Positions 32,622 to 40,920 of a DNA stretch of 60,028 nucleotides are shown here, one piece after another. The stretch's first letter is position 1, and every line of letters starts with the position of its first letter. Made by a program: the position numbers and the translations under genes. The notes beneath the pieces are model-generated. The model saw nothing but the letters and a program-made list of their open reading frames with translations, had not been told where the DNA came from and did no database searches. This DNA comes from CAYHOI01 sp964358175 (GTDB lineage Bacteria > Margulisbacteria > Riflemargulisbacteria > GWF2-35-9), in the NCBI GenBank assembly GCA_964358175.1, contig CAYHOI010000001.1, positions 1-60,028 on the forward strand, in the 5' to 3' direction.

Positions 32622-33279
32622 GATCAAATATCGACGCATATTGAATGTTTCGGAGGATGCGACCATTGATGAGATCAAGCGAGCTACTAAGGAATTGCTC
32701 AAGAAATGCCATCCAGATAAGCATCATGCGCACCGAGGATGGGCTGAAACACAAACTAAGCGAGTTTTAGAGGCTTACCAGGTTCTGGTAAAGGATCAAA
32801 TCCAAGGCATGAAAATGATTAGAAAAGGTGTGCCTTCTCGCCCGCCAGTGCAAGTTATCTATAAGGAAAAGAAAGTAAATTTTATTGAAACAACGCTTCC
32901 AGACACTGGTGGGGATGCATTTCTTTGGCTTGATGTTGACATCATCCACCAGGTGGTTCACGGTAGTTCAGTTCAATGGTCAAAAACCCTGATCGTCGGC
33001 ATGCTGGGTAAGCAGCAATATTACTTTATCAATCCATTTATTACGCTGAGACATGCTCCATTTAATCCGAGCGATAAGATCATGTTGTTTAAAAAAGATC
33101 CAGCTTCTCAGAGGCATTTGGCTTATTGCTTTTCAACAGGAGGCAAATTAGTGGAGTGTGCCGAGAAAACACTAAATTCTACGCCAGTAGAGATTTGTGG
33201 GCAACTTGAATTGAAAGGACAGGGTGGACGTTATTACTTGGGGCATCAGGATTTGTTGGTAGTCGATCAGTTGTATTAG
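32611..33279 (+). CDS. J-domain protein with a possible CheW-like C-terminal half
   Basis: The 222-residue protein starts at GTG 32611 behind an AGGGA sequence and overlaps the end of cysE. Residues 1-65 form a DnaJ-type J-domain with the essential HPD at 34-36, so it should stimulate an Hsp70 ATPase. There is no G/F-rich region, zinc finger or DnaJ C-terminal domain. Residues 100-222 show a strand-rich pattern (F-L-W-L-D-V-D-I-I, then G-M-L-G-K-Q-Q-Y-Y-F-I-N-P-F-I-T-L, then a late G-x-Y-Y-L-G-x-x-D-L-L) resembling the order of strands in CheW domains. That similarity is my inference. It sits directly upstream of cheD, cheR and fliM, so a role linked to chemotaxis is plausible but unproven. 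Confidence 0.75.
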   Translation: MISEIKYRRILNVSEDATIDEIKRATKELLKKCHPDKHHAHRGWAETQTKRVLEAYQVLVKDQIQGMKMIRKGVPSRPPVQVIYKEKKVNFIETTLPDTGGDAFLWLDVDIIHQVVHGSSVQWSKTLIVGMLGKQQYYFINPFITLRHAPFNPSDKIMLFKKDPASQRHLAYCFSTGGKLVECAEKTLNSTPVEICGQLELKGQGGRYYLGHQDLLVVDQLY

Positions 33280-33332
33280 CTTTTCTGCGATTGTTGCGGT
33301 TCGGTCTCTAATCGATTATGATGAAGGAGACA

Positions 33333-33815
33333 ATGGTATGCATCAGCGTGGGATTAGCAGAGGTTAAGTTCTCAAAGACGTCGGGGGACGTTATCATGGC
33401 GCATGGGCTTGGGTCGTGCGTGGGGGTCGCTATTTACGATAAAATTATGCACTTAGGGGGCATGATTCATATTGTGTTGCCAAGTCATGAGATCCAGCGA
33501 GATGGGGCTTCTCCTGAACGATTTGCGGATTTAGGTGTGCCGATTCTTTTGGATAAGTTTGTGCTTTTTGGAGGGAATCTTTTGCAGGCAGTTATCAAGA
33601 TTGCGGGGGGAAGCAATATGTTCAAGCAGGAAAGTGCTTCAGTTCTTAATATTGGCGCAAGGAATGCTGTCGCGGTGTTGGAAGCACTCAAAAAACGAAA
33701 TATTGTTCCCCAGGCTCAGGATGTTGGGGGAACTAATGGAAGAACTTTCTCACTTCATATTGATACAGGCCGGATAACCTCTCGGATGATTGGGATGCAA
33801 GAAAAGGAGCTATGA
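33333..33815 (+). CDS. cheD: Chemoreceptor glutamine deamidase
   Basis: CheD deamidates glutamines of methyl-accepting chemoreceptors and in many species works with CheC in adaptation. The protein has the family core G-L-G-S-C-V-G-V-A-I-Y-D with the catalytic cysteine at residue 29, then G-G-M-I-H-I-V-L-P with the catalytic histidine at 46, and the late D-V-G-G-x-x-G-R motif. I chose ATG 33333 because family members start close to the V-G-L-A-E-V strand and AAGGAG lies at 33324-33329; ATGs at 33318 and 33321 are alternatives. The stop overlaps cheR. No cheC is seen in the window. Confidence 0.93.
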   Translation: MVCISVGLAEVKFSKTSGDVIMAHGLGSCVGVAIYDKIMHLGGMIHIVLPSHEIQRDGASPERFADLGVPILLDKFVLFGGNLLQAVIKIAGGSNMFKQESASVLNIGARNAVAVLEALKKRNIVPQAQDVGGTNGRTFSLHIDTGRITSRMIGMQEKEL

Positions 33816-34618
33816 TGGAAGATTTATTTGATGTTGAATATGAGCGGTTTAAGCGAGATGTGAAGCAGTTCATCGGGGTAGACTTGACGCAATACAAGTC
33901 TGCGCAAATGAAACGGCGGATAAAGTCATTTATTACCAAACATCAGATACCGACCTTAACTCAGTTTACCCCTGAATTGGGGCGAAATCGCGAGTTGCTT
34001 GCTTTGTTTAAGGATTTTATTACCATCAATGTGACGGAATTTTTCCGCAATGAAGATAAGTTTGAGGATTTACGCGTCAAAATGATGCCTGAGTTGATCC
34101 GAAGAATGAAGGAGCAGCATCGGACAACTTTCAAAATATGGAGTGCGGGTTGCTCCACGGGGGCAGAGGCCTACACACTTGCCATTACGATGAATGAGTA
34201 TTTTCGGGGAGTACCCTATTCGATTTTGGCAACGGATATCGATACAACGGTGCTTGCAAAGGCAAAGCTTGCTGAGTATAAGGAACTCGAAATACGAAGT
34301 GTTCCCAAGCCTCTGCTAGAGAAGTATTTTGATTCTATGATTGAAGAAGAGAAGTGGAGGCTGAGACCGGATGTGAAACAGAATGTTTCATTCTCTATCA
34401 ATAATCTCTTGCAGGATCCTTTCCAGCGCGGGTTTGATTTGATTTTATGCAGAAATGTTGTCATTTATTTCACCGAAGAGGCCAAGGATCTTTTGTATAA
34501 GAAATTTTTTGATGCATTGGTCGAGGGGGGGGTCTTGTTTATTGGGGGAACGGAGAGCATCCTCAATGCTAAACAAATCGGATTTAAGACAAGTGCAAAT
34601 TTGTTCTATTACAAATAA
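33815..34618 (+). CDS. cheR: Chemotaxis protein methyltransferase
   Basis: CheR methylates glutamates of chemoreceptors using S-adenosylmethionine. The 267-residue protein has the helical N-terminal domain, T-E-F-F-R-N, the SAM-binding I-W-S-A-G-C-S-T-G-A-E-A-Y-T-L-A-I motif, A-T-D-I-D and L-C-R-N-V-V-I-Y-F, all diagnostic for CheR. AAGGAG at 33804-33809 gives a five-base spacing to ATG 33815 and only two to ATG 33812, so I prefer 33815. It is translationally coupled to cheD (ATGATG over the cheD stop). SAM could come from MetK, encoded on the other strand at 42217-43389. Confidence 0.95.
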   Translation: MEDLFDVEYERFKRDVKQFIGVDLTQYKSAQMKRRIKSFITKHQIPTLTQFTPELGRNRELLALFKDFITINVTEFFRNEDKFEDLRVKMMPELIRRMKEQHRTTFKIWSAGCSTGAEAYTLAITMNEYFRGVPYSILATDIDTTVLAKAKLAEYKELEIRSVPKPLLEKYFDSMIEEEKWRLRPDVKQNVSFSINNLLQDPFQRGFDLILCRNVVIYFTEEAKDLLYKKFFDALVEGGVLFIGGTESILNAKQIGFKTSANLFYYK

Positions 34619-34629
34619 GGAGCGGTCGC

Positions 34630-35499
34630 GTGGTTGATTCAAATAATGCACTCTTTAAGGAACTAGTCGATAGGATCGCCGATCTTATGCCGCTTCCTGT
34701 GACGCTACAAAAGATTATCCAGTTGACATCAGACCCGCAAACAGAGATCAAAGAATTGCTCCCCACGCTTGAACGAGACCAGGCAATGGTCGCTAGAATT
34801 CTCAAAATGGCCAATTCTTCCTATTATGGGTTTTCTCGTCAAATTCTAACGATTTCGCATGCTGTAGTTTGTCTGGGGTACAACACGATCAAGAATATTG
34901 CGTTGACCACCTCGACACAATCCTTTCTTCGTGGTCGGGTCATGAGCTATGCCCTGGAGGAGGGCGCCCTCTTTAAACATAGCTACGCAGTTGCGCTTGG
35001 CTCCCGAGCTATAGCGCGCAGGGTAGGGTATCCGAATCCGGAAGAGGTCTACGTAATGGGGCTTCTCCACGATGTAGGAAAGGTGATTTTGGATCAGTAT
35101 GCCAAGGATCGTTTTGTGGATGTGATTCGGGAATTTAAGAAGGGAGGACTTACTTTCCTGCAGGCAGAGGAGCAGGTGTTGGGATTCAATCATGGAGAAA
35201 TTGGCTCCGCAGTTACCCATAAATGGAACTTGAATTCTGAGCTGGTTGAAACGATCCGATTCCATCATGATCCTCAGGATGCCAGTATTCAGAACAGTTC
35301 TGTGCATATGGTGCATGTAGCAGATGTGATGGTAGAAATGATGGGGATCGGCTTGGGGTACGATGGGCTCAATTATGAGCTTCGGCAGGAGTCCATGGAT
35401 CGCCTACACTTGACGGAGACTGATATCGAGGCACTCATGATTCAAGTGATGGATGAATACAAGTCTGAAGAACTTTTTGAGGCGGCAATGAATGAGTAG
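34630..35499 (+). CDS. HDOD-domain protein
   Basis: The 289-residue protein starts at GTG 34630 with AAGGAG seven bases upstream. It contains an HDOD domain: L-P-x-L-P-V-T-L-type entry, I-L-K-M-A-N-S-S-Y-Y-G, and then M-G-L-L-H-D-V-G-K. Histidines in K-H-S, L-L-H-D, F-N-H-G-E and F-H-H-D suggest that much of the HD metal site is kept, whereas many HDOD proteins have lost it. HDOD proteins are signalling proteins often found beside chemotaxis or c-di-GMP genes. Here it lies between cheR and fliM and overlaps fliM by eight bases, which points to motility control. The substrate or partner is unknown. Confidence 0.88.
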   Translation: MVDSNNALFKELVDRIADLMPLPVTLQKIIQLTSDPQTEIKELLPTLERDQAMVARILKMANSSYYGFSRQILTISHAVVCLGYNTIKNIALTTSTQSFLRGRVMSYALEEGALFKHSYAVALGSRAIARRVGYPNPEEVYVMGLLHDVGKVILDQYAKDRFVDVIREFKKGGLTFLQAEEQVLGFNHGEIGSAVTHKWNLNSELVETIRFHHDPQDASIQNSSVHMVHVADVMVEMMGIGLGYDGLNYELRQESMDRLHLTETDIEALMIQVMDEYKSEELFEAAMNE

Positions 35500-36496
35500 C
35501 ATCCTATCACAAGAAGAAATTAACGCACTGCTTATGGGCGTCATGGAGGAGCAAAGCACAACTTCTCCTGGCCAGGAGGATGAAGGCGGACACGCGTCTA
35601 AATCAACGATTATGGAGGAGTTCCAGCATGTGACGAAATATGATTTTCGTCGACCGAATAAGTTCTCCAAAGATTTACTGCGAATTCTGAAGGGGTTTCA
35701 CGATAACATGGCGCGTTTGCTCAGTGCGTCACTTTCTGTTTATTTGCGTCAGGACGTGAAAGTGCACCTGACCTATATTGAGCAGCACACCTATCACGAG
35801 TACATCGAGGACTGCAGCGAGAAATCTCTTTACTATATTACCTCATTTATTGATGATCAGGCATTGCTCAGTTTGGACGTGAATATCGCACTTTTACTCG
35901 TTGAGAAGATATTGGGAGGACAGGGTGCCACTATTAATGTAGAGCGTCTTGATCCCACAGAAATCGAATTGACGATTATTCGTAATATTTTGGATAAGTT
36001 ATTTCAGCATCAGAAGGAGAGCTGGGGAGATGTTATGAAAGATTTACCTCGAATTATTACTGTGGAAAGTAATCCCCGAGTTATTCATTTGGTTCAACCT
36101 AATGATATTGTGCTGAAAATGGTCTTTGAGATTGTGATAGCTGATAGTGTAGGGATATTCACCTACTGTATCCCCTATATCGCTATAGACCATGTGATGA
36201 GCATGCTTCTGAAGAGTCAGTTTGTTCGAATGCAACATCAATACGTGAGAAAGTCTGATGAGATGCAAGACAATTTGGCAAACGCATTGGTGGATCTGAC
36301 CGCTGAACTTGGCCATACGGAAGCCACCGTTATGGATCTTTTGAATATTGAGGTGGGAGATGTGATCCCGTTGTTGACAAAGAGAAATCAGGATCTTCTG
36401 ATCAAGGTGGGTGGGATCCATAAATTTGGGGGGGAAATTGGAATCTCGGATAAACGGTATGCCCTGAAGATCAATCGGATTTATTTTACGACGTAG
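35492..36496 (+). CDS. fliM: Flagellar motor switch protein FliM
   Basis: FliM is a C-ring component that binds phosphorylated CheY and sets the direction of rotation. The 334-residue protein has the CheY-binding N-terminal peptide (S-I-L-S-Q-E-E-I-N-A-L-L), the F-R-R-P-x-x-F-S-K-D segment, a central CheC-like domain and a C-terminal SpoA domain (G-D-V-I-P-L...V-G-G-I-x-K-F-x-G). Length is normal. ATG 35492 overlaps the end of the HDOD gene. The 3' end overlaps the convergent ymdB gene by 16 bases, so no separate terminator fits. Other flagellar genes must lie elsewhere. Confidence 0.95.
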   Translation: MSSILSQEEINALLMGVMEEQSTTSPGQEDEGGHASKSTIMEEFQHVTKYDFRRPNKFSKDLLRILKGFHDNMARLLSASLSVYLRQDVKVHLTYIEQHTYHEYIEDCSEKSLYYITSFIDDQALLSLDVNIALLLVEKILGGQGATINVERLDPTEIELTIIRNILDKLFQHQKESWGDVMKDLPRIITVESNPRVIHLVQPNDIVLKMVFEIVIADSVGIFTYCIPYIAIDHVMSMLLKSQFVRMQHQYVRKSDEMQDNLANALVDLTAELGHTEATVMDLLNIEVGDVIPLLTKRNQDLLIKVGGIHKFGGEIGISDKRYALKINRIYFTT

Positions 36497-37284
36497 AACT
36501 CCAAATCAACGATCTCATGAAATGCTTGGATGGAAGACGCTTGTCCGGCTGAAGATATTTCCATAAAAACATAATCTAAAATGCCCTGAGTGTCTTCTTC
36601 TGGAGGAGACAACTTTTCGGGTAGCGAGGTCAAAAACCGTCGCAAGACTGCTGAGGGCTCCATTCCAAGGATCGCGTGTTTTGCGCCGGACATTCCGACA
36701 TCTGTGATGTAGCCTGTATGACTGTTGAGAATTTCGGCATCAGCTGTTTGTACGTGGGTGTGGGTTCCGATCACAGCACTGACTCTTCCCGCGAAATGGA
36801 GTCCAAACGCAAGCTTCTCCGAGGTGGCTTCGGCGTGAAAATCCACGATGATGACGGGGAACGTCTGGAGATCATTTTTTAGGAGGGTTTCAAGTGCGTG
36901 AAAAGGGTTATCTATGGGGGGCATAAAAACCTGTCCCATGACGGATACCACAGCAACTTTTGTTCCCCCTAGGAGAGTGGTAAAAATACGAATTCCTGGG
37001 GTAACTTCCGGATAGTTAATCGGGCGAATCAGTGCAGGGCAGTTCCTGAGATGAGGAAGGATTTCCTTGTTGTCAAATACATGATTCCCAGAGGTAATAC
37101 AATGAACACCCTCATCCAGAAAATGATGGTAAATTTTGGAAGTAATGCCACGACCATTGGCAGAATTCTCACCATTAACAATGATAAGATCAGGGCTGAA
37201 CTTCCTTTTTAGACGGGGTAGTTCGGCAAAAAAGACGTCACGCCCTATTTTGCCGACGATATCCCCGAAAAAAAGTATATTCAC
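36481..37284 (-). CDS. ymdB: YmdB-type 2',3'-cyclic nucleotide phosphodiesterase
   Basis: The 267-residue protein is a TIGR00282-type metallophosphoesterase with the full metal-binding set: G-D-I-V-G-K-x-G-R, N-G-E-N-S-A-N-G-R-G, S-G-N-H-V-F-D-N, D-F-H-A-E-A-T-S-E-K and G-T-H-T-H-V-Q-T-A-D. In Bacillus, YmdB is encoded beside RNase Y and affects motility and biofilm gene expression. Here it follows rny by ten bases, the same pairing. The start is GTG 37284 with AAGGA upstream. It is the last gene of the metK-ymdB operon. Confidence 0.93.
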   Translation of the reverse strand: MNILFFGDIVGKIGRDVFFAELPRLKRKFSPDLIIVNGENSANGRGITSKIYHHFLDEGVHCITSGNHVFDNKEILPHLRNCPALIRPINYPEVTPGIRIFTTLLGGTKVAVVSVMGQVFMPPIDNPFHALETLLKNDLQTFPVIIVDFHAEATSEKLAFGLHFAGRVSAVIGTHTHVQTADAEILNSHTGYITDVGMSGAKHAILGMEPSAVLRRFLTSLPEKLSPPEEDTQGILDYVFMEISSAGQASSIQAFHEIVDLEFYVVK

Positions 37285-37294
37285 TTCAAGATCC

Positions 37295-38836
37295 TTACTT
37301 TGCCACTTCTTGAGCGCGAGTTTCCCGAATGACGGTTACCTTGATGGTTCCCGGATACTCGAGTTCACTCTCGATTTTTTTTACAATATCACGAGCGAGC
37401 TTAGAGGCTAATTTATCGTTAATTTGATCTGGCTTGACCATCACCCTTACTTCTCTCCCAGATTGTATTGCAAAGGCCTTCTCAACCCCCTGAAAAGAGG
37501 TTGCGAGATTCTCTAGTGTTTCGAGTCGTTTGATGTAAGCTTCAATCGATTCTCGTCGTGCACCGGGACGGGAGGCAGATATGGCATCAGCCGTTGCAAC
37601 AAGGATGGCCTCAATCGTTTGGGGTTTGACCTCTTCGTGGTGTGCAATAATGGCGTGGACTACTTCTTCATTTTCGCCGTTTTTGTGAGCGAAATCTGCA
37701 CCAAGTCCTGCGTGGGTTCCCTCCTTTTCGAAATCTATGGCTTTCCCAATATCGTGAAGTAAACCTGCCCGACGAGCAAGCCGAGGATTGACTCCTAGCT
37801 CTTGCGCCATCAAGGAGGAGAGATGTGCGACTTCGATACTGTGCTGCAAGACATTCTGCCCGAAGCTGGTACGGTAGTGAAGTCGTCCCAGCAGATAGAT
37901 AATGGGCTGAGCCAGATTCTGTACATCTGCATCCAATGCACACTGTTCCCCAATGTCCATGATGGTTGTTTCTAGATCTTTCTTAACTTGGTGATAAACA
38001 TCCTCAATGCGAGTCGGATGAATACGTCCGTCCTGAACAAGTTTGACCAGAGTCATTCTGGCGACTTCTCGTCGAATGGGATCGAATCCTGATAATATGA
38101 CAGTCTCAGGTGTGTCATCAATAATCAGGTCTATGCCGGTCAGGGTCTCAAATGCACGGATATTGCGACCTTCACGACCGATGAGCCGCCCCTTCATATC
38201 GTCACTAGGGATGTTGACAACGGAAGTCGTCATTTCGACCACATTATCGACTGCGCAACGTTGAATGGCAGTGGCGATAATTTCTCGTGCTTTTTTCAGA
38301 GATGTTTTCTGGGCAAGGTCTTCTGTTTCCTTAATAATTTTCGCTGCATCGAATTTAACCTCACGTTCCAAATGATCCAGGAGGAGCTGTTTACCCTCTT
38401 CTCGGCTAAGTTGAGCCACTTTTTCAAGCTTGTCAACTTGTTCCTTGTAGATGAGCTCCAATTCAGTCTCGCGACGCTCAAGCAAAACCAACTTTTTCGC
38501 AGCTTCACCCTCCTTTAACTCGTAATTGGCTTCTTTTTGATCGAGGTGCTCCTCTCGAGTGAGAAGGCGATTCTCAAGAGCGAGTTGTTTGTCTCGTCTT
38601 TCTTTTAGCTCATGCTCAACTTCATTCCGAAGGCGAAGACATTCCTCCTTAGCCTCGATAAGTGCTTCTCGACGGATATCTTCTGCACGACGCTCAGCGT
38701 CTTTAAGGAGACGAGAAATTTTGCTTTCACTCTCTTGTTCCTTCAGGGAAAGATTCCGATTCTTAACAAAAGTTAAATACAGGGCGATTAGGATCGCGAT
38801 AACAGCAAACGATAACAATAAAGTAGTAATAAGCAT
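37295..38836 (-). CDS. rny: Ribonuclease Y
   Basis: RNase Y is a membrane-anchored endoribonuclease that starts mRNA decay. The 513-residue protein has an N-terminal membrane helix (residues 2-22), a long charged coiled coil (about 25-190), a KH domain with G-R-L-I-G-R-E-G-R-N, and an HD domain with H-S-I-E-V-A-H-L and G-L-L-H-D-I-G-K-A. Order and length match the family. AAGGAGG precedes ATG 38836. It lies 18 bases after recA. Confidence 0.97.
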   Translation of the reverse strand: MLITTLLLSFAVIAILIALYLTFVKNRNLSLKEQESESKISRLLKDAERRAEDIRREALIEAKEECLRLRNEVEHELKERRDKQLALENRLLTREEHLDQKEANYELKEGEAAKKLVLLERRETELELIYKEQVDKLEKVAQLSREEGKQLLLDHLEREVKFDAAKIIKETEDLAQKTSLKKAREIIATAIQRCAVDNVVEMTTSVVNIPSDDMKGRLIGREGRNIRAFETLTGIDLIIDDTPETVILSGFDPIRREVARMTLVKLVQDGRIHPTRIEDVYHQVKKDLETTIMDIGEQCALDADVQNLAQPIIYLLGRLHYRTSFGQNVLQHSIEVAHLSSLMAQELGVNPRLARRAGLLHDIGKAIDFEKEGTHAGLGADFAHKNGENEEVVHAIIAHHEEVKPQTIEAILVATADAISASRPGARRESIEAYIKRLETLENLATSFQGVEKAFAIQSGREVRVMVKPDQINDKLASKLARDIVKKIESELEYPGTIKVTVIRETRAQEVAK

Positions 38837-38854
38837 TCTGTTTTGACCTCCTTT

Positions 38855-39853
38855 TTATTGGGTGGGGATACCGAGAATATCCTTCAATTTACCTTCCAAG
38901 TTCCCCATGATTTCAGGGTTGTTTTCGAGAAAAGATTGTGCGGTCTCTTTTCCCTGTCCAATTTTCTCACTGTTGTAACTATACCATGAGCCGAACTTTT
39001 CAATGAGTTTGTGTTCAACAGCCAAGTCCAATATCTCGCTAGACTTTTGGATGCCTTTTCCATAGATGATTTCCACCATAGCTTCCTTGAAGGGAATGGC
39101 TACTTTGTTTTTGACAACTTTTATTTTCGTCAGAGTTCCAATAAGGTCCTCTCCCTTTTTGATGCTTTCTTTTTTGCGAACATCGAGCCGAATAGAGGAG
39201 TAGAACTTGAGGGCTTTTCCGCCGGGAGTCACTTCAGGACTTCCGAACATGATGCCAACTTTTTCGCGAAGCTGGTTCACAAAGATCACAATGGTCGAGG
39301 ACTTGCTAACCGTTGCCGTTAGTTTTCGGAGAGCTTGGGACATTAGTCTCGCTTGAAGTCCGATATGGGAGTCGCCCATATCCCCTTCGAGTTCGGCCTT
39401 GGGAACCAGTGCTGCCACTGAGTCTACGACGATGACTGCAATAGCACCACTTCGAACCAAAGTTTCTGCAATATCGAGTGCTTGTTCCCCATTGTCGGGC
39501 TGGGATATCAAGAGTTCCTTGGTGTTCACCCCAATGTTCCTGGCATAGGTGGGGTCGAGTGCATGCTCTGCGTCAATAAAGGCGCAAATGCCTCCCTTTT
39601 TTTGGGATTCCGCAATAATATGAAGGGAGACAGTCGTTTTACCCGAGCTTTCCGGTCCATAAATTTCAACAACTCTACCCTTCGGAAGCCCCCCAATGCC
39701 CAATGCGGCATCTAATTTTAATGAGCCGGTTGAGACCACATCAAGACGTAGCGTCGTGTTCTCTCCCATTTTCATGATAGCGCCTTTTCCAAAATTCTTT
39801 TCAATCTGACTCATTACCAGTTCAACAGCTTTCTTGTTATCCGTGTCATTCAT
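38855..39853 (-). CDS. recA: Recombinase RecA
   Basis: RecA forms filaments on single-stranded DNA for homologous recombination and SOS induction. The 332-residue protein has the Walker A motif G-P-E-S-S-G-K-T-T, E-H-A-L-D-P, the L1/L2 region with F-V-N-Q-L-R-E-K-V-G and T-P-G-G-x-A-L-K-F. It is a little shorter than E. coli RecA because the acidic C-terminal tail is missing. An AAGGAGG site precedes ATG 39853. A copy of a dispersed repeat with a TATAAA box lies 23-50 bases upstream. No clear LexA box is seen there. Confidence 0.98.
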   Translation of the reverse strand: MNDTDNKKAVELVMSQIEKNFGKGAIMKMGENTTLRLDVVSTGSLKLDAALGIGGLPKGRVVEIYGPESSGKTTVSLHIIAESQKKGGICAFIDAEHALDPTYARNIGVNTKELLISQPDNGEQALDIAETLVRSGAIAVIVVDSVAALVPKAELEGDMGDSHIGLQARLMSQALRKLTATVSKSSTIVIFVNQLREKVGIMFGSPEVTPGGKALKFYSSIRLDVRKKESIKKGEDLIGTLTKIKVVKNKVAIPFKEAMVEIIYGKGIQKSSEILDLAVEHKLIEKFGSWYSYNSEKIGQGKETAQSFLENNPEIMGNLEGKLKDILGIPTQ

Positions 39854-39872
39854 TTTTTTCCTCCTTTTTTAT

Positions 39873-39900
39873 CTTTTATACTTCGACAAGCTCAGCATAT
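39873..39900 (-). repeat. Dispersed TTCGACAAGCTCAGCATA-type repeat, copy at the cinA 3' end
   Basis: The sequence CTTTTATACTTCGACAAGCT and the following CAGCATA also occur at 47126-47190, where they are interrupted. On the minus strand this copy encodes the last residues of CinA (A-E-L-V-E-V-stop) and contains TATAAAAG directly before the recA ribosome-binding site. It may therefore serve as a coding tail and a promoter-like element at once; the promoter role is inference. Confidence 0.6.
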
Positions 39901-40412
39901 AATCGTGAAACATGATACCAAAGCAAATCTAGTGCCGTGAGTGTTGTTTGTTCAATGATCTCTACACGGTTCCCTGAAAACATGAAGGGTTTGACGACTT
40001 CTTGCCGCCCAGTGATCAGCCCAATGTATACGAGCCCCACCTTCTCTTGTTCTCGCTGCGGGCCAGCGAATCCAGTGGTGGAGAGCGATATTGTAGGCTG
40101 GAACTTGTGATGGATACCCTTTGCCATCTCAAGACACACTTGGCTGGAGACTGATCCAAAGTGCTGAATGGTTTTTGGGCTTACCATGCACTCGGAGACC
40201 TTTACGCGGTTGTTGTAAGCGATAATTCCGCCAATCAAAAAGTCCGATGCCCCTGGGATCTTCACAAACTTGGCACACAAATTCCCGCCAGTAATTGACT
40301 CGGCGATTGCTAACGTAGCGGCCTTGTCAGTTAATAACTGTGCCACCGTAGCCGGATTTGTTGAGGGGTGATGGAGCTCTCTGGAGGCTAGAATATCCTT
40401 GAAATTATCCAT
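39876..40412 (-). CDS. pncC: CinA C-terminal-type nicotinamide-nucleotide amidase
   Basis: The stand-alone CinA C-terminal domain (PncC) hydrolyses nicotinamide mononucleotide to nicotinate mononucleotide and ammonia. Family motifs are A-E-S-I-T-G-G, Y-N-N-R-V-K, S-T-T-G-F-A-G-P and V-G-L-V-Y-I-G. I place the start at ATG 40412 (178 residues) because GAGGTG lies seven bases upstream; a GTG at 40427 would extend it by five residues. It overlaps the end of pgsA and precedes recA, as in many bacteria. Its last six residues come from a dispersed repeat. Confidence 0.9.
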   Translation of the reverse strand: MDNFKDILASRELHHPSTNPATVAQLLTDKAATLAIAESITGGNLCAKFVKIPGASDFLIGGIIAYNNRVKVSECMVSPKTIQHFGSVSSQVCLEMAKGIHHKFQPTISLSTTGFAGPQREQEKVGLVYIGLITGRQEVVKPFMFSGNRVEIIEQTTLTALDLLWYHVSRLYAELVEV

Positions 40413-40920
40413 GACGAAGCACCTCACGATATGCCCAAAAATAGTTCAATCCTGAAAGAAGAGAAAGGGCTACCGTCAACCAAACAAGGACGTCTACGAA
40501 AGGAAGCTCTGCGATGAGCCATCCGATGCAAAGAAACTGAGAAATGGTTTTAATTTTACCTCCCCAATCCGCTTTCATGACCGATTGTTTTAAGGCCGCA
40601 GCACTTCGGAGTCCAAGAACCGCAAACTCCCGGCCGAGGAGAAGGGCTACGGCTAAGAAGGCGATTTTGCCCTGGTTCATAAAAAATAACAGAAGCGTAA
40701 AGACGAGTATTTTGTCGGCCAATGGGTCGAGTAACATTCCAAGTGGGCTTACGGTATTGGTTTTCCTGGCGATCCATCCGTCTAAGTAATCTGTAAAGGC
40801 AAGTGCTATGAAAAAGGTTAAATTAAAAAGTACAGAGAAATAGTTTGGGTGCGAAACACAGATGACCAGGAGGGGAACTAGTACAATACGGAGTAGAGTC
40901 AGCCGTGTGGCCAGGGTCAC
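40405..40920 (-). CDS. pgsA: CDP-diacylglycerol-glycerol-3-phosphate 3-phosphatidyltransferase
   Basis: PgsA makes phosphatidylglycerol phosphate at the inner membrane. The 171-residue protein has the CDP-alcohol phosphotransferase signature D-x2-D-G-x2-A-R-x8-G-x3-D-x3-D (starting D-Y-L-D-G-W-I-A-R) and several membrane helices. The start is GTG 40920, overlapping the rimO stop by four bases (GTGA), which suggests translational coupling. Confidence 0.93.
   Translation of the reverse strand: MTLATRLTLLRIVLVPLLVICVSHPNYFSVLFNLTFFIALAFTDYLDGWIARKTNTVSPLGMLLDPLADKILVFTLLLFFMNQGKIAFLAVALLLGREFAVLGLRSAAALKQSVMKADWGGKIKTISQFLCIGWLIAELPFVDVLVWLTVALSLLSGLNYFWAYREVLRHG

Noticed and set aside
39854..39875. 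LexA box before recA
   Set aside because: The short gap holds only the ribosome-binding site and an AT-rich run; no known operator pattern is visible.
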